Below are positions 34,773 through 43,430 of a DNA stretch of 64,000 nucleotides, piece after piece. Position 1 is the stretch's first letter. Each line of letters starts with the position of its first letter. Where the stretch lies: assembly GCA_026707325.1 (NCBI GenBank), contig JAPOXA010000126.1, positions 1 to 64,000 of the forward strand. Direction: 5' to 3'. Under the pieces are notes generated by a model. The model had not been told where the DNA came from, made no database searches, and saw nothing but the letters and a program-made list of their open reading frames with translations. The translations under genes were made by a program, and so were the position numbers. Source of the stretch: Acidobacteriota bacterium. Lineage in GTDB: Bacteria > Acidobacteriota > Thermoanaerobaculia > Multivoradales > Multivoraceae.

Positions 34773-35054
34773 GTGATCAGGAGCTTCCGCGACAAGGAGA
34801 GCGAGAAGCTCTTCCGTCGGGAGAGGAGCCGCGCGGTTCCAGGGAGCCTGACGAAGGCTGCGTTGCGGAAGCTACTGATCGTGGACGCCGCCGAGAGACT
34901 CGAGGATCTGAGAGTGCCGCCCGGAAACCGTTTGGAGAAGCTCAAGGGTGACCGAGCAGGCCAACACAGCATCCGCATCAACGATCGGTACCGGATCTGT
35001 TTCTCATGGACCGATGGAGGCGCCGATGCGGTCGAGATCGTTGACTACCACTAG
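34773..35054 (+). CDS. higB: HigB-like RelE-family toxin
   Basis: A 93-residue toxin beginning at GTG 34773 (VIRSFRDKESEKLFRRERSR). The C-terminal pattern GQHSIRINDRYRICFSWTDG then AVEIVDYH is the hallmark of HigB-type ribosome-dependent mRNA interferases. The antitoxin gene follows after six bases, the reversed toxin-first order typical of higBA. Divergent from the SRAP gene, with a 98-bp intergenic region that must hold both promoters. Confidence 0.85.
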   Translation: MIRSFRDKESEKLFRRERSRAVPGSLTKAALRKLLIVDAAERLEDLRVPPGNRLEKLKGDRAGQHSIRINDRYRICFSWTDGGADAVEIVDYH

Positions 35055-35060
35055 GAGAGC

Positions 35061-35369
35061 ATGATGGCGAAGAAGGTACTGGAGCCGATCCACCCAGGCA
35101 GGATTCTCTTGAGGGAGTTCCTCGAGCCCCTTGGCTTGAGCCAGTACCGGCTCGCCAAGGGAATCAGTGTGACTCCTCGTCGAATCAACGAGATCGTTCA
35201 CGGAAAGCGGTCCGTGACGGCGGACACGGCGCTCCGTCTCTCGCGCTTCTTCGGCACGAGCGATCGGTTCTGGCTCAATCTTCAGACCCGCTTCGATCTT
35301 GAAGTGGAGAAGGACCGTCTGGGCGAGCTGCTCGAAACGCAGGTTGAAGTGCTGGCGCGGCCTGGCTGA
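35061..35369 (+). CDS. higA: HigA-like helix-turn-helix antitoxin
   Basis: A 102-residue XRE-type antitoxin. PIHPGRILLREFLEPLGLSQ is the diagnostic start of the HigA (VapI-like) family, followed by the helix-turn-helix YRLAKGISVTPRRINEIVHG and SRFFGTSDRFWLNLQTRFDL. It neutralises HigB and represses its own operon. Its TGA stop overlaps the start of the following serine-hydrolase gene (TGATG), which implies the hydrolase is translated from the same transcript. Confidence 0.88.
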   Translation: MMAKKVLEPIHPGRILLREFLEPLGLSQYRLAKGISVTPRRINEIVHGKRSVTADTALRLSRFFGTSDRFWLNLQTRFDLEVEKDRLGELLETQVEVLARPG

Positions 35370-36829
35370 TGAGGAAGTCCTACCGTTCGCCAAGAGCGCT
35401 TGCTGCGCGTACTTGGGCCTGGGGCGGCTTGGCCCGGACGTTGACGGCAGTTGTCGCCTTGGCTGGCCTCTGGCTCGTTTGTGTGCCGACCTTCGCGGTT
35501 TCGTCACCAGACTCGATGCCGGACGACGAGGCGATTCGCCGGATCCTTGCGGAGCGGATCGACGCGCAGAAACGAAGCGTCGGCATCGTGGTCGGCGTCG
35601 TTGAGGGTGGGCAGCGCCGGGTCGTGAGCTACGGACGGCGCGCCGCGGATGACCCCCGAGAAGTGGACGGCGACACGGTGTTCGAAATCGGGTCGATCAC
35701 CAAGGCGTTCACGGCGATCCTGCTGGCGGACCTGGCGGGGGAGGGCCACCTGGAACTCGAAACACCGGTGCAGCGTCTGCTGGGGCCGGACGTCACCGTG
35801 CCGACCCGAAACGACGCGGAAATCACGCTGCTGCATCTGACGACCCACAGCTCCGGACTGCCGCGCATGCCGAACAACTTCCGGCCGGCCGATGCGGGGA
35901 ACCCGTACGCCGACTACACGGTCGCCCAGCTCTACGAGTTCCTGTCGTCCCACGACCTGGAGCGAGACATCGGCGAGGCGGTCGAGTACTCGAATCTCGG
36001 TACCGGTCTCCTCGGACACACGCTGGCGCTCAGCCAGGAGACGGACTACGAGAGCCTGGTGTCCGAACGGCTTCTCAAGCCGCTCGGAATGTCGGACACG
36101 TCGATCACCTTGTCGCCGTCCCAGCGGGAACGGCTGGCTATTGGTCACAGCGTGCAACTCCGGCCCGTCGCGAATTGGGATCTTCCGACCCTCGCGGGCG
36201 CTGGTGCGCTGCGCTCGACGGTGAACGACATGTTGACTTTCGTCGAGGCGAATCTCGGCTTGGGCGAGTCGCCGTTACAGGAGGAGATGGCGGAGACCCA
36301 TCGATCACGCCGTGACTTCTCGGCGCCGGGCATGCGAATCGGCCTCGGCTGGGTCATCCGCGGCGGTCATGGCCGCGAGCTCCACTGGCACAACGGCGGC
36401 ACGGGCGGCTACCGCTCCTTCCTCGGCTTCGACCTCGAATCGCAGACCGGTGTCGTCGTGTTGTCGAACTCCGGTGACAGTGTCGACGACTTGGGATTCC
36501 ACCTGCTGGAGCAGGGCTACCGGCTCGTCCTGCCGCCGGCGTTCCGTACCGTGGTTGAAGTCGATCCGGCGATCTACGCCGAATACGTGGGCCGCTATCA
36601 GCTAGCCGACAGCGTCGTCTTCACGGTGGCCCGGCGGGGTGATCGGCTGTTCGTCCAGCTCACCGGGCAACCCAGCTTCGAGGTGTTCCCCGAATCCGAG
36701 ACGAAGTACTTCTACCGTGTCGTGGATGCGCAGATCACGTTCGGGCGAGGCGATGACGGTACGGTGGACCATCTCGTGCTACACCAGAACGACATGGATC
36801 AGCGGGCCGACCGGTTGACCGAACGCTAG
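35369..36829 (+). CDS. Serine beta-lactamase-like (class C/PBP4*-type) hydrolase
   Basis: A 486-residue exported serine hydrolase. A signal-like hydrophobic segment (VVALAGLWLVCVPTFAVS) precedes the beta-lactamase/DD-peptidase fold. Catalytic motifs are SITK (SxxK, near 108), YSN (YxN, near 207) and HNG (HxG, near 338), with THSSGLPRMP and GAGALRSTVNDML typical of the family. A ~110-residue C-terminal beta-domain (about 375-486; EYVGRYQLADSVVFTVARRG) resembles the lipocalin-like DUF3471 tail found in such proteins. Substrates may be peptidoglycan peptides, esters or D-amino peptides; antibiotic resistance is not implied. The start overlaps the higA stop by one base. Because higA autoregulates, expression of this enzyme may follow toxin-antitoxin derepression. 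Confidence 0.85.
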   Translation: MRKSYRSPRALAARTWAWGGLARTLTAVVALAGLWLVCVPTFAVSSPDSMPDDEAIRRILAERIDAQKRSVGIVVGVVEGGQRRVVSYGRRAADDPREVDGDTVFEIGSITKAFTAILLADLAGEGHLELETPVQRLLGPDVTVPTRNDAEITLLHLTTHSSGLPRMPNNFRPADAGNPYADYTVAQLYEFLSSHDLERDIGEAVEYSNLGTGLLGHTLALSQETDYESLVSERLLKPLGMSDTSITLSPSQRERLAIGHSVQLRPVANWDLPTLAGAGALRSTVNDMLTFVEANLGLGESPLQEEMAETHRSRRDFSAPGMRIGLGWVIRGGHGRELHWHNGGTGGYRSFLGFDLESQTGVVVLSNSGDSVDDLGFHLLEQGYRLVLPPAFRTVVEVDPAIYAEYVGRYQLADSVVFTVARRGDRLFVQLTGQPSFEVFPESETKYFYRVVDAQITFGRGDDGTVDHLVLHQNDMDQRADRLTER

Positions 36830-36849
36830 GCGCGGCAGACGTCCAGAAG

Positions 36850-36866
36850 CCGGCGCTTCGCGCCGG
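36850..36866. repeat. Short GC hairpin between convergent genes
   Basis: CCGGCGC (36850-36856) and GCGCCGG (36860-36866) pair around a TTC loop. It lies between the convergent serine hydrolase and nucleoside hydrolase genes and could serve as a shared transcription terminator, although no T tract follows. Confidence 0.5.
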
Positions 36867-36868
36867 AT

Positions 36869-36898
36869 GCCGGCGGGGACGCCGGCGCACCCAGTGGC
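36869..36898. repeat. Dispersed palindromic repeat, copy 1
   Basis: A 30-base element of the form GCCGGCG-NNNN-CGCCGGC followed by GCACCCAGTGGC. A second copy with three differences lies at 37874-37903. The two copies flank the nucleoside hydrolase gene. It resembles repetitive extragenic palindromes. Confidence 0.6.
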
Positions 36899-37830
36899 TA
36901 GCAGGCGAGAACAGCTTCCACGATCAGCTCCCTGACCGCGTCGACGTCAGTGTCCCAGACGATGTCGCTGGCGGCGACCCCGGCTGGGCCGATCGCCTCG
37001 ATCAGCGCTGGCGGCCGAAGATCGGCCACGGTCATGCCGCGGGTGATCTCGCCGCGCACCTCGACCGCGATGGGATGAAGCGAACGCTCGAACAGATGCG
37101 GGTGAGTCGCCGTGATGACGGCCGTTGCGTCGTGTAGGGGAACGGTGGATTCGCCGACGTATTGCCGGAAGCGGTCACGCAGGAAGTCGGTCACATCGGC
37201 GGCGAGGTCGGCGGCCGGCGTTCCGGCGCCGCGCATCCGCGCAGTCTCTTCGGCGCCGAAGACCACCTTGTTCGTTACGTCGAGACCGACCATGGCGACC
37301 GGGGCAGCCTTCTCGAACACGACAGCCGCGGCCTCCGGGTCGGCCCAGATGTTGAACTCGGCGACGGACGTGATGTTGCCGGCGCTTGCGCTGCCGCCCA
37401 TGATCGTCAGACCGGCGAGATGGCGCCGGAGATCGGGATCGCATCGCAAGGCCAGGGCGACGTTGGTCAGCGGGCCGATGGCCAGGAGATGCAGGTCGTC
37501 GACCGAGCGGGCGGTGTCGCAGAGGTAGGCGACCGCATCGTCCGAGGCTTCGGACCGGTCCAGGTCGGGTAGAACCGCGTTGCCCAGACCGGTATCGCCG
37601 TGAATCCGGCTGCCATCGACGGGCTCCCCGGCGAGCGGTTTCCCGGCGCCCCGGTGGACCGGCACGTCCAGGCCGGCGATCTGTGTGACGGCCAGCGCGT
37701 TCCGGGTTGTCCGATTGATCCCGACGTTGCCGGCGACAGTCGTCATGCCGACGAGGTCGGCGTAGTGCGCGGCGACCAGGATCGCGACTGCGTCGTCCAG
37801 GCCCGGGTCGCAGTCGAGGACGAGCTTCAT
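36898..37830 (-). CDS. Inosine-uridine preferring nucleoside hydrolase
   Basis: A 310-residue ribonucleoside hydrolase that splits the N-glycosidic bond of purine or pyrimidine ribosides for base salvage. The N-terminal calcium-binding motif is LDCDPGLDDAVAI (DxDxGxDDA). LAIGPLTNVALAL, IMGGSASAGN, AEFNIWADPEAA and PLHDATAV are the other family blocks. No signal peptide, so cytoplasmic. Nucleobase preference cannot be read with confidence. It is isolated between two copies of a palindromic repeat and is 81 bp from the PQQ dehydrogenase gene. Confidence 0.92.
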   Translation of the reverse strand: MKLVLDCDPGLDDAVAILVAAHYADLVGMTTVAGNVGINRTTRNALAVTQIAGLDVPVHRGAGKPLAGEPVDGSRIHGDTGLGNAVLPDLDRSEASDDAVAYLCDTARSVDDLHLLAIGPLTNVALALRCDPDLRRHLAGLTIMGGSASAGNITSVAEFNIWADPEAAAVVFEKAAPVAMVGLDVTNKVVFGAEETARMRGAGTPAADLAADVTDFLRDRFRQYVGESTVPLHDATAVITATHPHLFERSLHPIAVEVRGEITRGMTVADLRPPALIEAIGPAGVAASDIVWDTDVDAVRELIVEAVLAC

Positions 37831-37873
37831 TGGACCTGAGCGTACGGCTTGTCGCTTCGCGGCTCGCCCGGCT

Positions 37874-37903
37874 GCCGGCGAGGCCGCCGGCGCACTCAGT
37901 GGC
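37874..37903. repeat. Dispersed palindromic repeat, copy 2
   Basis: Second copy of the 30-base element seen at 36869-36898, in the same orientation, with differences at element positions 8, 11 and 24. It sits in the gap between the nucleoside hydrolase start and the end of the PQQ dehydrogenase gene. The conserved CAGTGGC tail argues that the entire unit, not just the palindrome, is repeated. Confidence 0.6.
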
Positions 37904-37911
37904 CGGCTGGG

Positions 37912-40032
37912 CTACCGCGCGTCCCGCAGCTCCAACGCCTTCGAGATGACGAACTGGTGGATCGCGGTCGTCGCTTCCTCGTCGAAGAGTTCGGCGTAGC
38001 CGGGCATGCCGAGCGGCAGCAGACCGTCCTGGACGATGGGCATGAAGTCGTCGTGGACTTCGGGAGACATGCGCCGCAGGTCGGGCGAGGCCGCGGCGAC
38101 GATCGACGTCTGACCGAGGCCGCGGTGGCAGAGCGCGCAGTGCTCGTGGTAAAGCGTGTTGCCGAGTGCGATCGTCTCCTGGTCGGCGGTCAAGGGCGGT
38201 AGCTCGGGGATCGAATAGTCGCGCTCCGGCGGTACGTTCAGCGTCGCCTCTCCGTCCAGCGAGAAGACGAGCAGCTCGCCCGGCCGGTCGTAGCGGGTGC
38301 TGCCGCCGACCATCGTGGCGACGTACTGCGTGCCGCCTTCCATGTAGGTGATGATCGACGACGAGAACGAACCGTAGGCGTCGAACTCCCAGATCTTCTC
38401 GCCCGTGTCCCTGTCGTAGGCGTTGAAGTCGCCTCCGCCGCCGCAGTGGAACAACACGCCGGTGGCCGTCGCCAGTACGCCGCCGTTGAAGGCGGAGGGC
38501 AGCCGGTTCTCCCAGATCTTCTCGCCCGAGAGGGGGTCGAAGGCGACGAGGAAGCCCCTGTCCTCCGGGCGCGGGCCGGCCTGATCCTGGAGCTTCTGGC
38601 GGTAGGCGCCGGAGGCGACGCCGAGGCTGAGGCCCCACGGCCGGATCGTGTAGGTACCGGTCTCCACGAACTCCTCGGGCAGGGCGTAGAAGTTCGCGTA
38701 GTCGTGGTAGTAGAAGTACATCACGCCCTTGTCCTCGTCCCAGGACATCGGCTCCCAGTTGTGCGCGCCGGCGTTCGCGGGCGTGATCCACTGCGGCTTC
38801 TCCTCGAAGACCACGTCCGGATTCTCGATCGGACGCCCGGTCTCCATGTCGACGTGCGTCGCCCAGTCGATTCTGTCCGTGTAGGGGTGGGCGCGAAGAA
38901 GCTCGCCGGTCTCGCGGTCGATCACGTAGAAGAAGCCGTTCTTGGGAGCCTGGAGCAGAACCTTTCGCTCGACGCCGTCGACGGTCATCTCGCCGAGGGC
39001 GATGTCCATCGCCGAGCTGTAGTCCCAGTTGTCGCCGGGAACCGTCTGGTAGTACCACTTCATCTCGGCCGTGTCGGCGTCGACGGCGACGATGGCGGTC
39101 AGGAACAGGTCGTCGCCGCCGCCAGGTGAACGGACCTGGCGCGACCACGGGGCGCCGTTGCCGACGCCGATGTAGAGCAGGTTGAGCTCCTCGTCGTAGA
39201 CGAGCGAGTTCCAGGCGGTGCCGCCGCCGCCCATCTTCCACCACTCGCCGCCCCAGGTCTTGGCCGCCATCTCCATCTCAGGGTGCTCGAACGGTTTCGA
39301 CGGGTCGCCCGGAACAAGGTAGAAGCGCCAGGCGAGTTCGCCGGTCTCGGCATCGTAGGCGGAAACGTAGCCGCGGCGCTTGCCGCTCTCGGAGCTGCCC
39401 TGGCCGATGAACACCTTGCCCCCGGCGGCGCGCGGTGCGCCGGTAATGTTGAAGCGGCCGAGCGCGGAAGGATGCCAGGTGTCGACGTCCCAGACCTCCT
39501 CGCCGGTCGCCGCGTCGACCGCGACCAGGCGACCGTCGAACAGGGCCACGTAGACCTTTCCTTTGTAGACCGCGACGCCGCGGTTCGCGACGCCGCCGCA
39601 GCAGGAGTACTTGACGTACGTGCGGTCGGTCTTCGGGTCGTGGGTCCAGATCTCTTCGCCGGTCGCGGGGTCCAGCGCATAGATCACACCCCAGCCGTTC
39701 GTCGCGTACATCACTCCGTCGACGATCAGCGGTGTGCCTTGCATCCGCTCCGACGGACCGCCGATCGGCTTGGACCAGGCGAGCTTCAGGTCCGCGACGT
39801 TCTCTCGCGTGATCTGGTCGAGGGTGGAGAAACGCTGTTCCTTGTAGGTCTGCCCGTAGGTGAGCCAACTCCCGGGCTCGTCCGCGGCGGCGCGCATGAT
39901 GCGCTCGTCGTCGACATTGCCGGCGGTCGGAGTCACGTCGGCGTCCCCGCCACTGGCGCCGCAGGCGGCCGTCAGGAGGAGGAGAAGGGCGGCGCACACT
40001 GGCCACCGTGACGTTGCGGTCGCTTCGCTCAT
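37912..40032 (-). CDS. PQQ-dependent quinohaemoprotein dehydrogenase, lipoprotein
   Basis: A 706-residue periplasmic dehydrogenase with an eight-bladed PQQ propeller and a C-terminal cytochrome c domain. Its signal ends in a lipobox (LLLLLTAAC). The vicinal disulfide Cys-Cys is in YVKYSCCGGVANRG (near 144), propeller W-motifs recur (ALDPATGEEIWTHD, AVDAATGEEVWDVD, AYDRDTGEKIWEFD), and the haem motif is CALCHRG (near 632). This is the type II quinohaemoprotein alcohol dehydrogenase layout: electrons pass from PQQ to the c-type haem and on to a respiratory oxidase. The alcohol or aldehyde substrate is unknown. No PQQ synthesis genes are in the window. A GAGGAA sequence lies upstream of ATG 40032. 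Confidence 0.9.
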   Translation of the reverse strand: MSEATATSRWPVCAALLLLLTAACGASGGDADVTPTAGNVDDERIMRAAADEPGSWLTYGQTYKEQRFSTLDQITRENVADLKLAWSKPIGGPSERMQGTPLIVDGVMYATNGWGVIYALDPATGEEIWTHDPKTDRTYVKYSCCGGVANRGVAVYKGKVYVALFDGRLVAVDAATGEEVWDVDTWHPSALGRFNITGAPRAAGGKVFIGQGSSESGKRRGYVSAYDAETGELAWRFYLVPGDPSKPFEHPEMEMAAKTWGGEWWKMGGGGTAWNSLVYDEELNLLYIGVGNGAPWSRQVRSPGGGDDLFLTAIVAVDADTAEMKWYYQTVPGDNWDYSSAMDIALGEMTVDGVERKVLLQAPKNGFFYVIDRETGELLRAHPYTDRIDWATHVDMETGRPIENPDVVFEEKPQWITPANAGAHNWEPMSWDEDKGVMYFYYHDYANFYALPEEFVETGTYTIRPWGLSLGVASGAYRQKLQDQAGPRPEDRGFLVAFDPLSGEKIWENRLPSAFNGGVLATATGVLFHCGGGGDFNAYDRDTGEKIWEFDAYGSFSSSIITYMEGGTQYVATMVGGSTRYDRPGELLVFSLDGEATLNVPPERDYSIPELPPLTADQETIALGNTLYHEHCALCHRGLGQTSIVAAASPDLRRMSPEVHDDFMPIVQDGLLPLGMPGYAELFDEEATTAIHQFVISKALELRDAR

Positions 40033-40129
40033 CTAGAAGTTCCTCAGAGGTTCGCTGGCAACCTAAGCGTCCGAGGTCGGTGTGTCAACGGCCGATCTGC
40101 TGGGCTACGGTCGAATCCGGCGCATGGCT

Positions 40130-40396
40130 TCAGTAGGCGTCGCCGCGGCGGAGGATGGCGTAGACGTGGAGGACCCTAGCCTGGCGATCAGGTGTCATGA
40201 GGATCCGCCAGTCGCCGACGCGGGCGCGATAGTCGCCCCTGAGTGTTCCGCGCAAAGGCCGAACGCGAGGGTGGCTCAGGGGCTGATCGGAGCCCTGGAG
40301 CTCAAGCAGTGCCGTCTTGAGGCGTTGCCGAGTGGTTGTGTCGAGCCTTAGGTACTGCTTCTCCGCTGACGGATGGACATCAATCCTCCAGTTCAT
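40130..40396 (-). CDS. RelE/ParE-family toxin
   Basis: An 88-residue toxin with the RelE fold: WRIDVHPSAEKQYLRLDTTT, an interior helix and the core strand pair GTLRGDYRARVGDWRILM with conserved Arg, ending VLHVYAILRRGDAY. Ribosome-dependent mRNA cleavage is the expected activity. It overlaps the antitoxin gene upstream by 17 bases, so the two are translationally coupled. The gene is cut off from the PQQ dehydrogenase by about 100 bp. Confidence 0.82.
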   Translation of the reverse strand: MNWRIDVHPSAEKQYLRLDTTTRQRLKTALLELQGSDQPLSHPRVRPLRGTLRGDYRARVGDWRILMTPDRQARVLHVYAILRRGDAY

Positions 40397-40619
40397 CCAG
40401 ACTCTTACCCGGGACGCCTGACTCGACCTCCTTCTTGCCGCGCTCGATCGCCTCCACCCACTCGGGGCGGGACAGGAGGTCGAGCGTCTCCTTGTGGCGT
40501 TCGATGTACTCGTCGATCAGGTCGGACAGGATGACCTTCATCTCGGTCCTCTCGATACCCGCGATGATCTTCAGAATGTCCCGTTTCTCGGCCGGGATTC
40601 TCACGGTCGCTGTAGCCAT
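40380..40619 (-). CDS. RelB/RHH-type antitoxin
   Basis: A 79-residue antitoxin: MATATVRIPAEKRDILKIIA opens with a ribbon-helix-helix beta-strand, followed by a charged C-terminal arm (RPEWVEAIERGKKEVESGVP) for toxin binding. GAGGAG precedes ATG 40619. It pairs with the RelE toxin encoded next and probably represses the operon. Confidence 0.75.
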   Translation of the reverse strand: MATATVRIPAEKRDILKIIAGIERTEMKVILSDLIDEYIERHKETLDLLSRPEWVEAIERGKKEVESGVPGKSLDELED

Positions 40620-40646
40620 GCCGATCTCCTCGCTTGGTTCACTTGT

Positions 40647-40675
40647 AGCCTAGGCGCTTGAGCGCTTGGGATCAA
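40647..40675 (-). promoter_or_regulatory. Possible promoter/operator of the relBE-type operon
   Basis: Minus strand TTGATC (40675-40670) and TAGGCT (40652-40647) are separated by 17 bases; the spacer contains two tandem CAAGCGC units with an 8-base period. It lies 28 bases upstream of the antitoxin start. The -10 match is weak, so this is tentative. Confidence 0.35.
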
Positions 40676-40699
40676 CTTGCCGGGGGCCGACGTTTGCCG

Positions 40700-42730
40700 C
40701 TACTTGGCGCCGGCCCGGTACCAGATCGGCGACGTCCAGGCCCGTTCCTGGATGCGCCATGGCAGGTTCGGATCGGCGCAGGCGGCTGGCCGTTCGTCTT
40801 CCGGCAGGGCCGCGCACTCGAGCGCGTTCCAGCGGCAGCTCGGGTTCTCGAGCACCCGGGCGTAGTAGACGGCCGGGCGGGACGGATCGAACTCCGGATC
40901 GGTCCAGGTCGCGCACAGGGAGGCGGCGCCGTCGCCGCTTCGTTCGCAGGTCGACCTGGACACGTCGGCGCCGTTGTCCGGGTCGCCGGCGACGTCGAAG
41001 ACGCGCTCGTGGAACAGGCCGTCGTCGCCGACCCAGCCCTTGATGATCTGGATGCGCTGGAGGGGCGTTCCCGGGTGTTTGGCCGTGCCGAGGTCGGCGA
41101 CAGCCGATACGAACAGCGTCGGCGCCCCGGAACCGTCGCCGTCCGGCAGCACGTTGCCCATCGGCGTCGCGCTCTCATAGGCGTCGGCGATCATGTCGTT
41201 GCTGGAGCAGAGATCGGGGAGGTCCCAGCCGCCGAACAGCCGCGCCCTGATCCGCACGCCGCTGGTGCCGAACGTCTCCTTGCGCAGCATCGCGTCGAAC
41301 AGGGAGTCGCGTGAGTTCTCCTCGGCCCAGATGCCGATCAGGCCGCCGGGGTTTCGGAGCCGGTGGGGGGCGTATGCGGGCGTGGTGAGCCGCTTTTCGA
41401 GGTCCGAGTCGACGTTCGCGTTCTGGCCCTGGTAGTCGTACTCGTCCGTGTCGCCCGGGAGGCCGTTGTGGCCGTCGGTCGAGGCGGTGATCCCGAACTG
41501 CATCGGGTTGACGCCCAGGCGCTCCTCGTGGGCCATCCCCTCGATCAGCGCGTATCGCACGAAGTCGAGCCGGGACTGGCAGCCCTGGCCACGCAGCCCG
41601 CCGGCGCCCGTGCCGCCCTGGCAGTCGGGCGGCTGTTCGCCGTCGATGAATCGGACCTTCTCGAAGTCGCAGAACTCGTCCTCGCCGCCAACGACACCCC
41701 ACATCCCGCGCCGGCACTCGGAGTCGCCCTTCGCCTGCATGATCTCGACCAAGGCGTCCATTTCGGCCTGGAGGGTCGCTCGCGCCCGCTGCTCGTCGAT
41801 GGGAGCGTCGCCCCAGTCGAGGGTGAACATCTGCCCGTTCGAGATGTTCGGATTGTGCGGGATGGTTAGCGCCTGGCAGCCGGTGCCGGTGTCGTTGCAG
41901 CGGCTCTTGAGCCGGGTCCAGAGGTCCAGCGGCCGGTCGGCGTCCATCCAGGAGATCGGCAGCTCCGGAGCGATCTCGTTGCGCAGGATGACGTTGCGGT
42001 GGACCTTGGAGGCGCCCGGACTGCGGGTGTACTCCCAGCCGTGGAACGTCGTGAACGAGCAGTCGCTCGACCGGTCGTAGTGCTGTTCGGCTGCGTCCTG
42101 GGTCAGGCCCCAGGCGGTAAGCAGGCCTGCGCGGCACCGGCTCGTGTCCTCGCCGCACAGGCCGGGTACGCGGCCTGTGATCCGGTGGTCGAACCAGGCG
42201 GCGCGCTCCTCGGCGGTGCTTCCCGGCCGCATTCCGCGGCAGGCCGGTTTGTCGTAGAGGGGCGAGGACGGGTCGGTGCAGAGGGAGACTTCGCCCAGCC
42301 ACTCCGAGTGGTCGGCAACGGCCGCAAAGTCGAGCGGCCGAACGAGTTGGGCGACGCGCGTCGGTTGTCCCGCGTCGTCGAGCGGACCGAGTGCGAGCGC
42401 CTCTCCGCGGGCGAAGCGGTAGGCGTCGTCCGGAGTCTGGAAGGCGCCCCGGCCCAGAGCGTCCAGGGAGAAAGCGGTGTGGGTGTGCAGATCCCCGAAG
42501 AAGGCCTGGCGCAGCGGATCGTGGTTCGCGCATGGCTGTCGCGAAACGAGTGCGCTCGCCTCGGCCGGCGCGCTCGGCGGGCTCCACTCCTGGGTGACGT
42601 AGACCGGGCGCGTGGGCTCGAGTCGCTCGTCCGCTCCGGGGTCATCGGCCTGGCACGCCAGAGCGGTGACGGCGGCAAGGCAAGCCGCGAACCGCCACAC
42701 TTGCAGCGTCACTCCTCGGCGCCGATCCAC
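40700..42730 (-). CDS. DUF3604-domain lipoprotein
   Basis: A ~676-residue exported protein of the DUF3604 family, whose members have a PHP-like metal-binding fold (FFGDLHTHTAFSLDALGRG; AVADHSEWLG; MGVNPMQFG-type blocks such as GVNPMQFGITASTDGHNG) but no proven reaction. It is predicted to be a hydrolase or phosphoesterase. The N-terminus gives a lipoprotein signal (VWRFAACLAAVTALAC). Start choice is open: GTG 42730 overlaps the upstream gene by 22 bases, GTG 42712 forms a GTGA overlap with its stop, and GTG 42700 sits best relative to a GAGGAG sequence. Seven or more Cys suggest disulfides in the periplasm. It is coupled to the lipoprotein gene upstream. Confidence 0.82.
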   Translation of the reverse strand: MDRRRGVTLQVWRFAACLAAVTALACQADDPGADERLEPTRPVYVTQEWSPPSAPAEASALVSRQPCANHDPLRQAFFGDLHTHTAFSLDALGRGAFQTPDDAYRFARGEALALGPLDDAGQPTRVAQLVRPLDFAAVADHSEWLGEVSLCTDPSSPLYDKPACRGMRPGSTAEERAAWFDHRITGRVPGLCGEDTSRCRAGLLTAWGLTQDAAEQHYDRSSDCSFTTFHGWEYTRSPGASKVHRNVILRNEIAPELPISWMDADRPLDLWTRLKSRCNDTGTGCQALTIPHNPNISNGQMFTLDWGDAPIDEQRARATLQAEMDALVEIMQAKGDSECRRGMWGVVGGEDEFCDFEKVRFIDGEQPPDCQGGTGAGGLRGQGCQSRLDFVRYALIEGMAHEERLGVNPMQFGITASTDGHNGLPGDTDEYDYQGQNANVDSDLEKRLTTPAYAPHRLRNPGGLIGIWAEENSRDSLFDAMLRKETFGTSGVRIRARLFGGWDLPDLCSSNDMIADAYESATPMGNVLPDGDGSGAPTLFVSAVADLGTAKHPGTPLQRIQIIKGWVGDDGLFHERVFDVAGDPDNGADVSRSTCERSGDGAASLCATWTDPEFDPSRPAVYYARVLENPSCRWNALECAALPEDERPAACADPNLPWRIQERAWTSPIWYRAGAK

Positions 42731-43365
42731 TCGTCGGTCGGGCCAACCAGGGCGAAGTGGCCGGGCGCGCTGCGGCCGCCGTCCTCGGTCGCGGTCGTGC
42801 CGACGCCGAGGTAGACGCCCTCGTCGAGCCTGCGGATCTCGTCGACGAGGGTGGTGTCGTTGAACGCGCCGTAGTCCATGATGTACGACGGATTGCCGTC
42901 GATCAGGGAGGGTCCCAAGCGGGTCGCGAACCGTCCGTTGCGGACAATCGAACGGTCCGCGAAGCGCCAGCGGTTGTAGCCCTCGCCCTCGGTCTCGGTC
43001 AGCGGGCGGTAGGCCTTGCCGAGCCAGTAGCCGCGCGCGGAAGCTTCGTCGTACATGAAGCCGGAGGTGCGGGTCTGACGTTCAGAGTCGCCTGCGTTCG
43101 GGATGACTCCCTGGTAGTGGCCGTCAAGTTCCGCCATTTCGGCGGCAGGGAGTGTCTTCCACAGAGCGACCGTGCTCTCGTGGTCGAGGGCGAGCAAGCG
43201 TTCCATGGTCCACGAGCCCTTGGCGCTCAGCGGAAAGCTCGCCTCCTCGGACGGCGCCTCCGCGACGATGTCCGCGTCGGTCGCTTCGGCCTGCGGCGAG
43301 CAAGCCGCGAGCACGAGCGCCAGGAGAGCGACGGCGGCCAAGGCGAGAAACCGGTGCAGCCTCAT
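42709..43365 (-). CDS. Hypothetical lipoprotein coupled to DUF3604 gene
   Basis: A 218-residue lipoprotein: MRLHRFLALAAVALLALVLA then the lipobox Cys, with GGAGG upstream of ATG 43365. The mature part has no recognised enzyme motif; it contains LPAAEMAELDGHYQGVIPNA and GYWLGKAYRPLTETEGEGYN. I do not recognise the family. It overlaps the DUF3604 gene and presumably works with it in the envelope. Confidence 0.7.
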   Translation of the reverse strand: MRLHRFLALAAVALLALVLAACSPQAEATDADIVAEAPSEEASFPLSAKGSWTMERLLALDHESTVALWKTLPAAEMAELDGHYQGVIPNAGDSERQTRTSGFMYDEASARGYWLGKAYRPLTETEGEGYNRWRFADRSIVRNGRFATRLGPSLIDGNPSYIMDYGAFNDTTLVDEIRRLDEGVYLGVGTTATEDGGRSAPGHFALVGPTDEWIGAEE

Positions 43366-43430
43366 GGGACTACCTCCTCGATCTGTTGGGGAGAGGCCCG
43401 GAAACTAGCACGGCGTTTGACGAGTCGAAC

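Noticed and set aside
37175..39244. 689-codon minus-strand frame across the nucleoside hydrolase and PQQ genes
   Set aside because: Off-frame; both true genes have complete family motifs in other frames.
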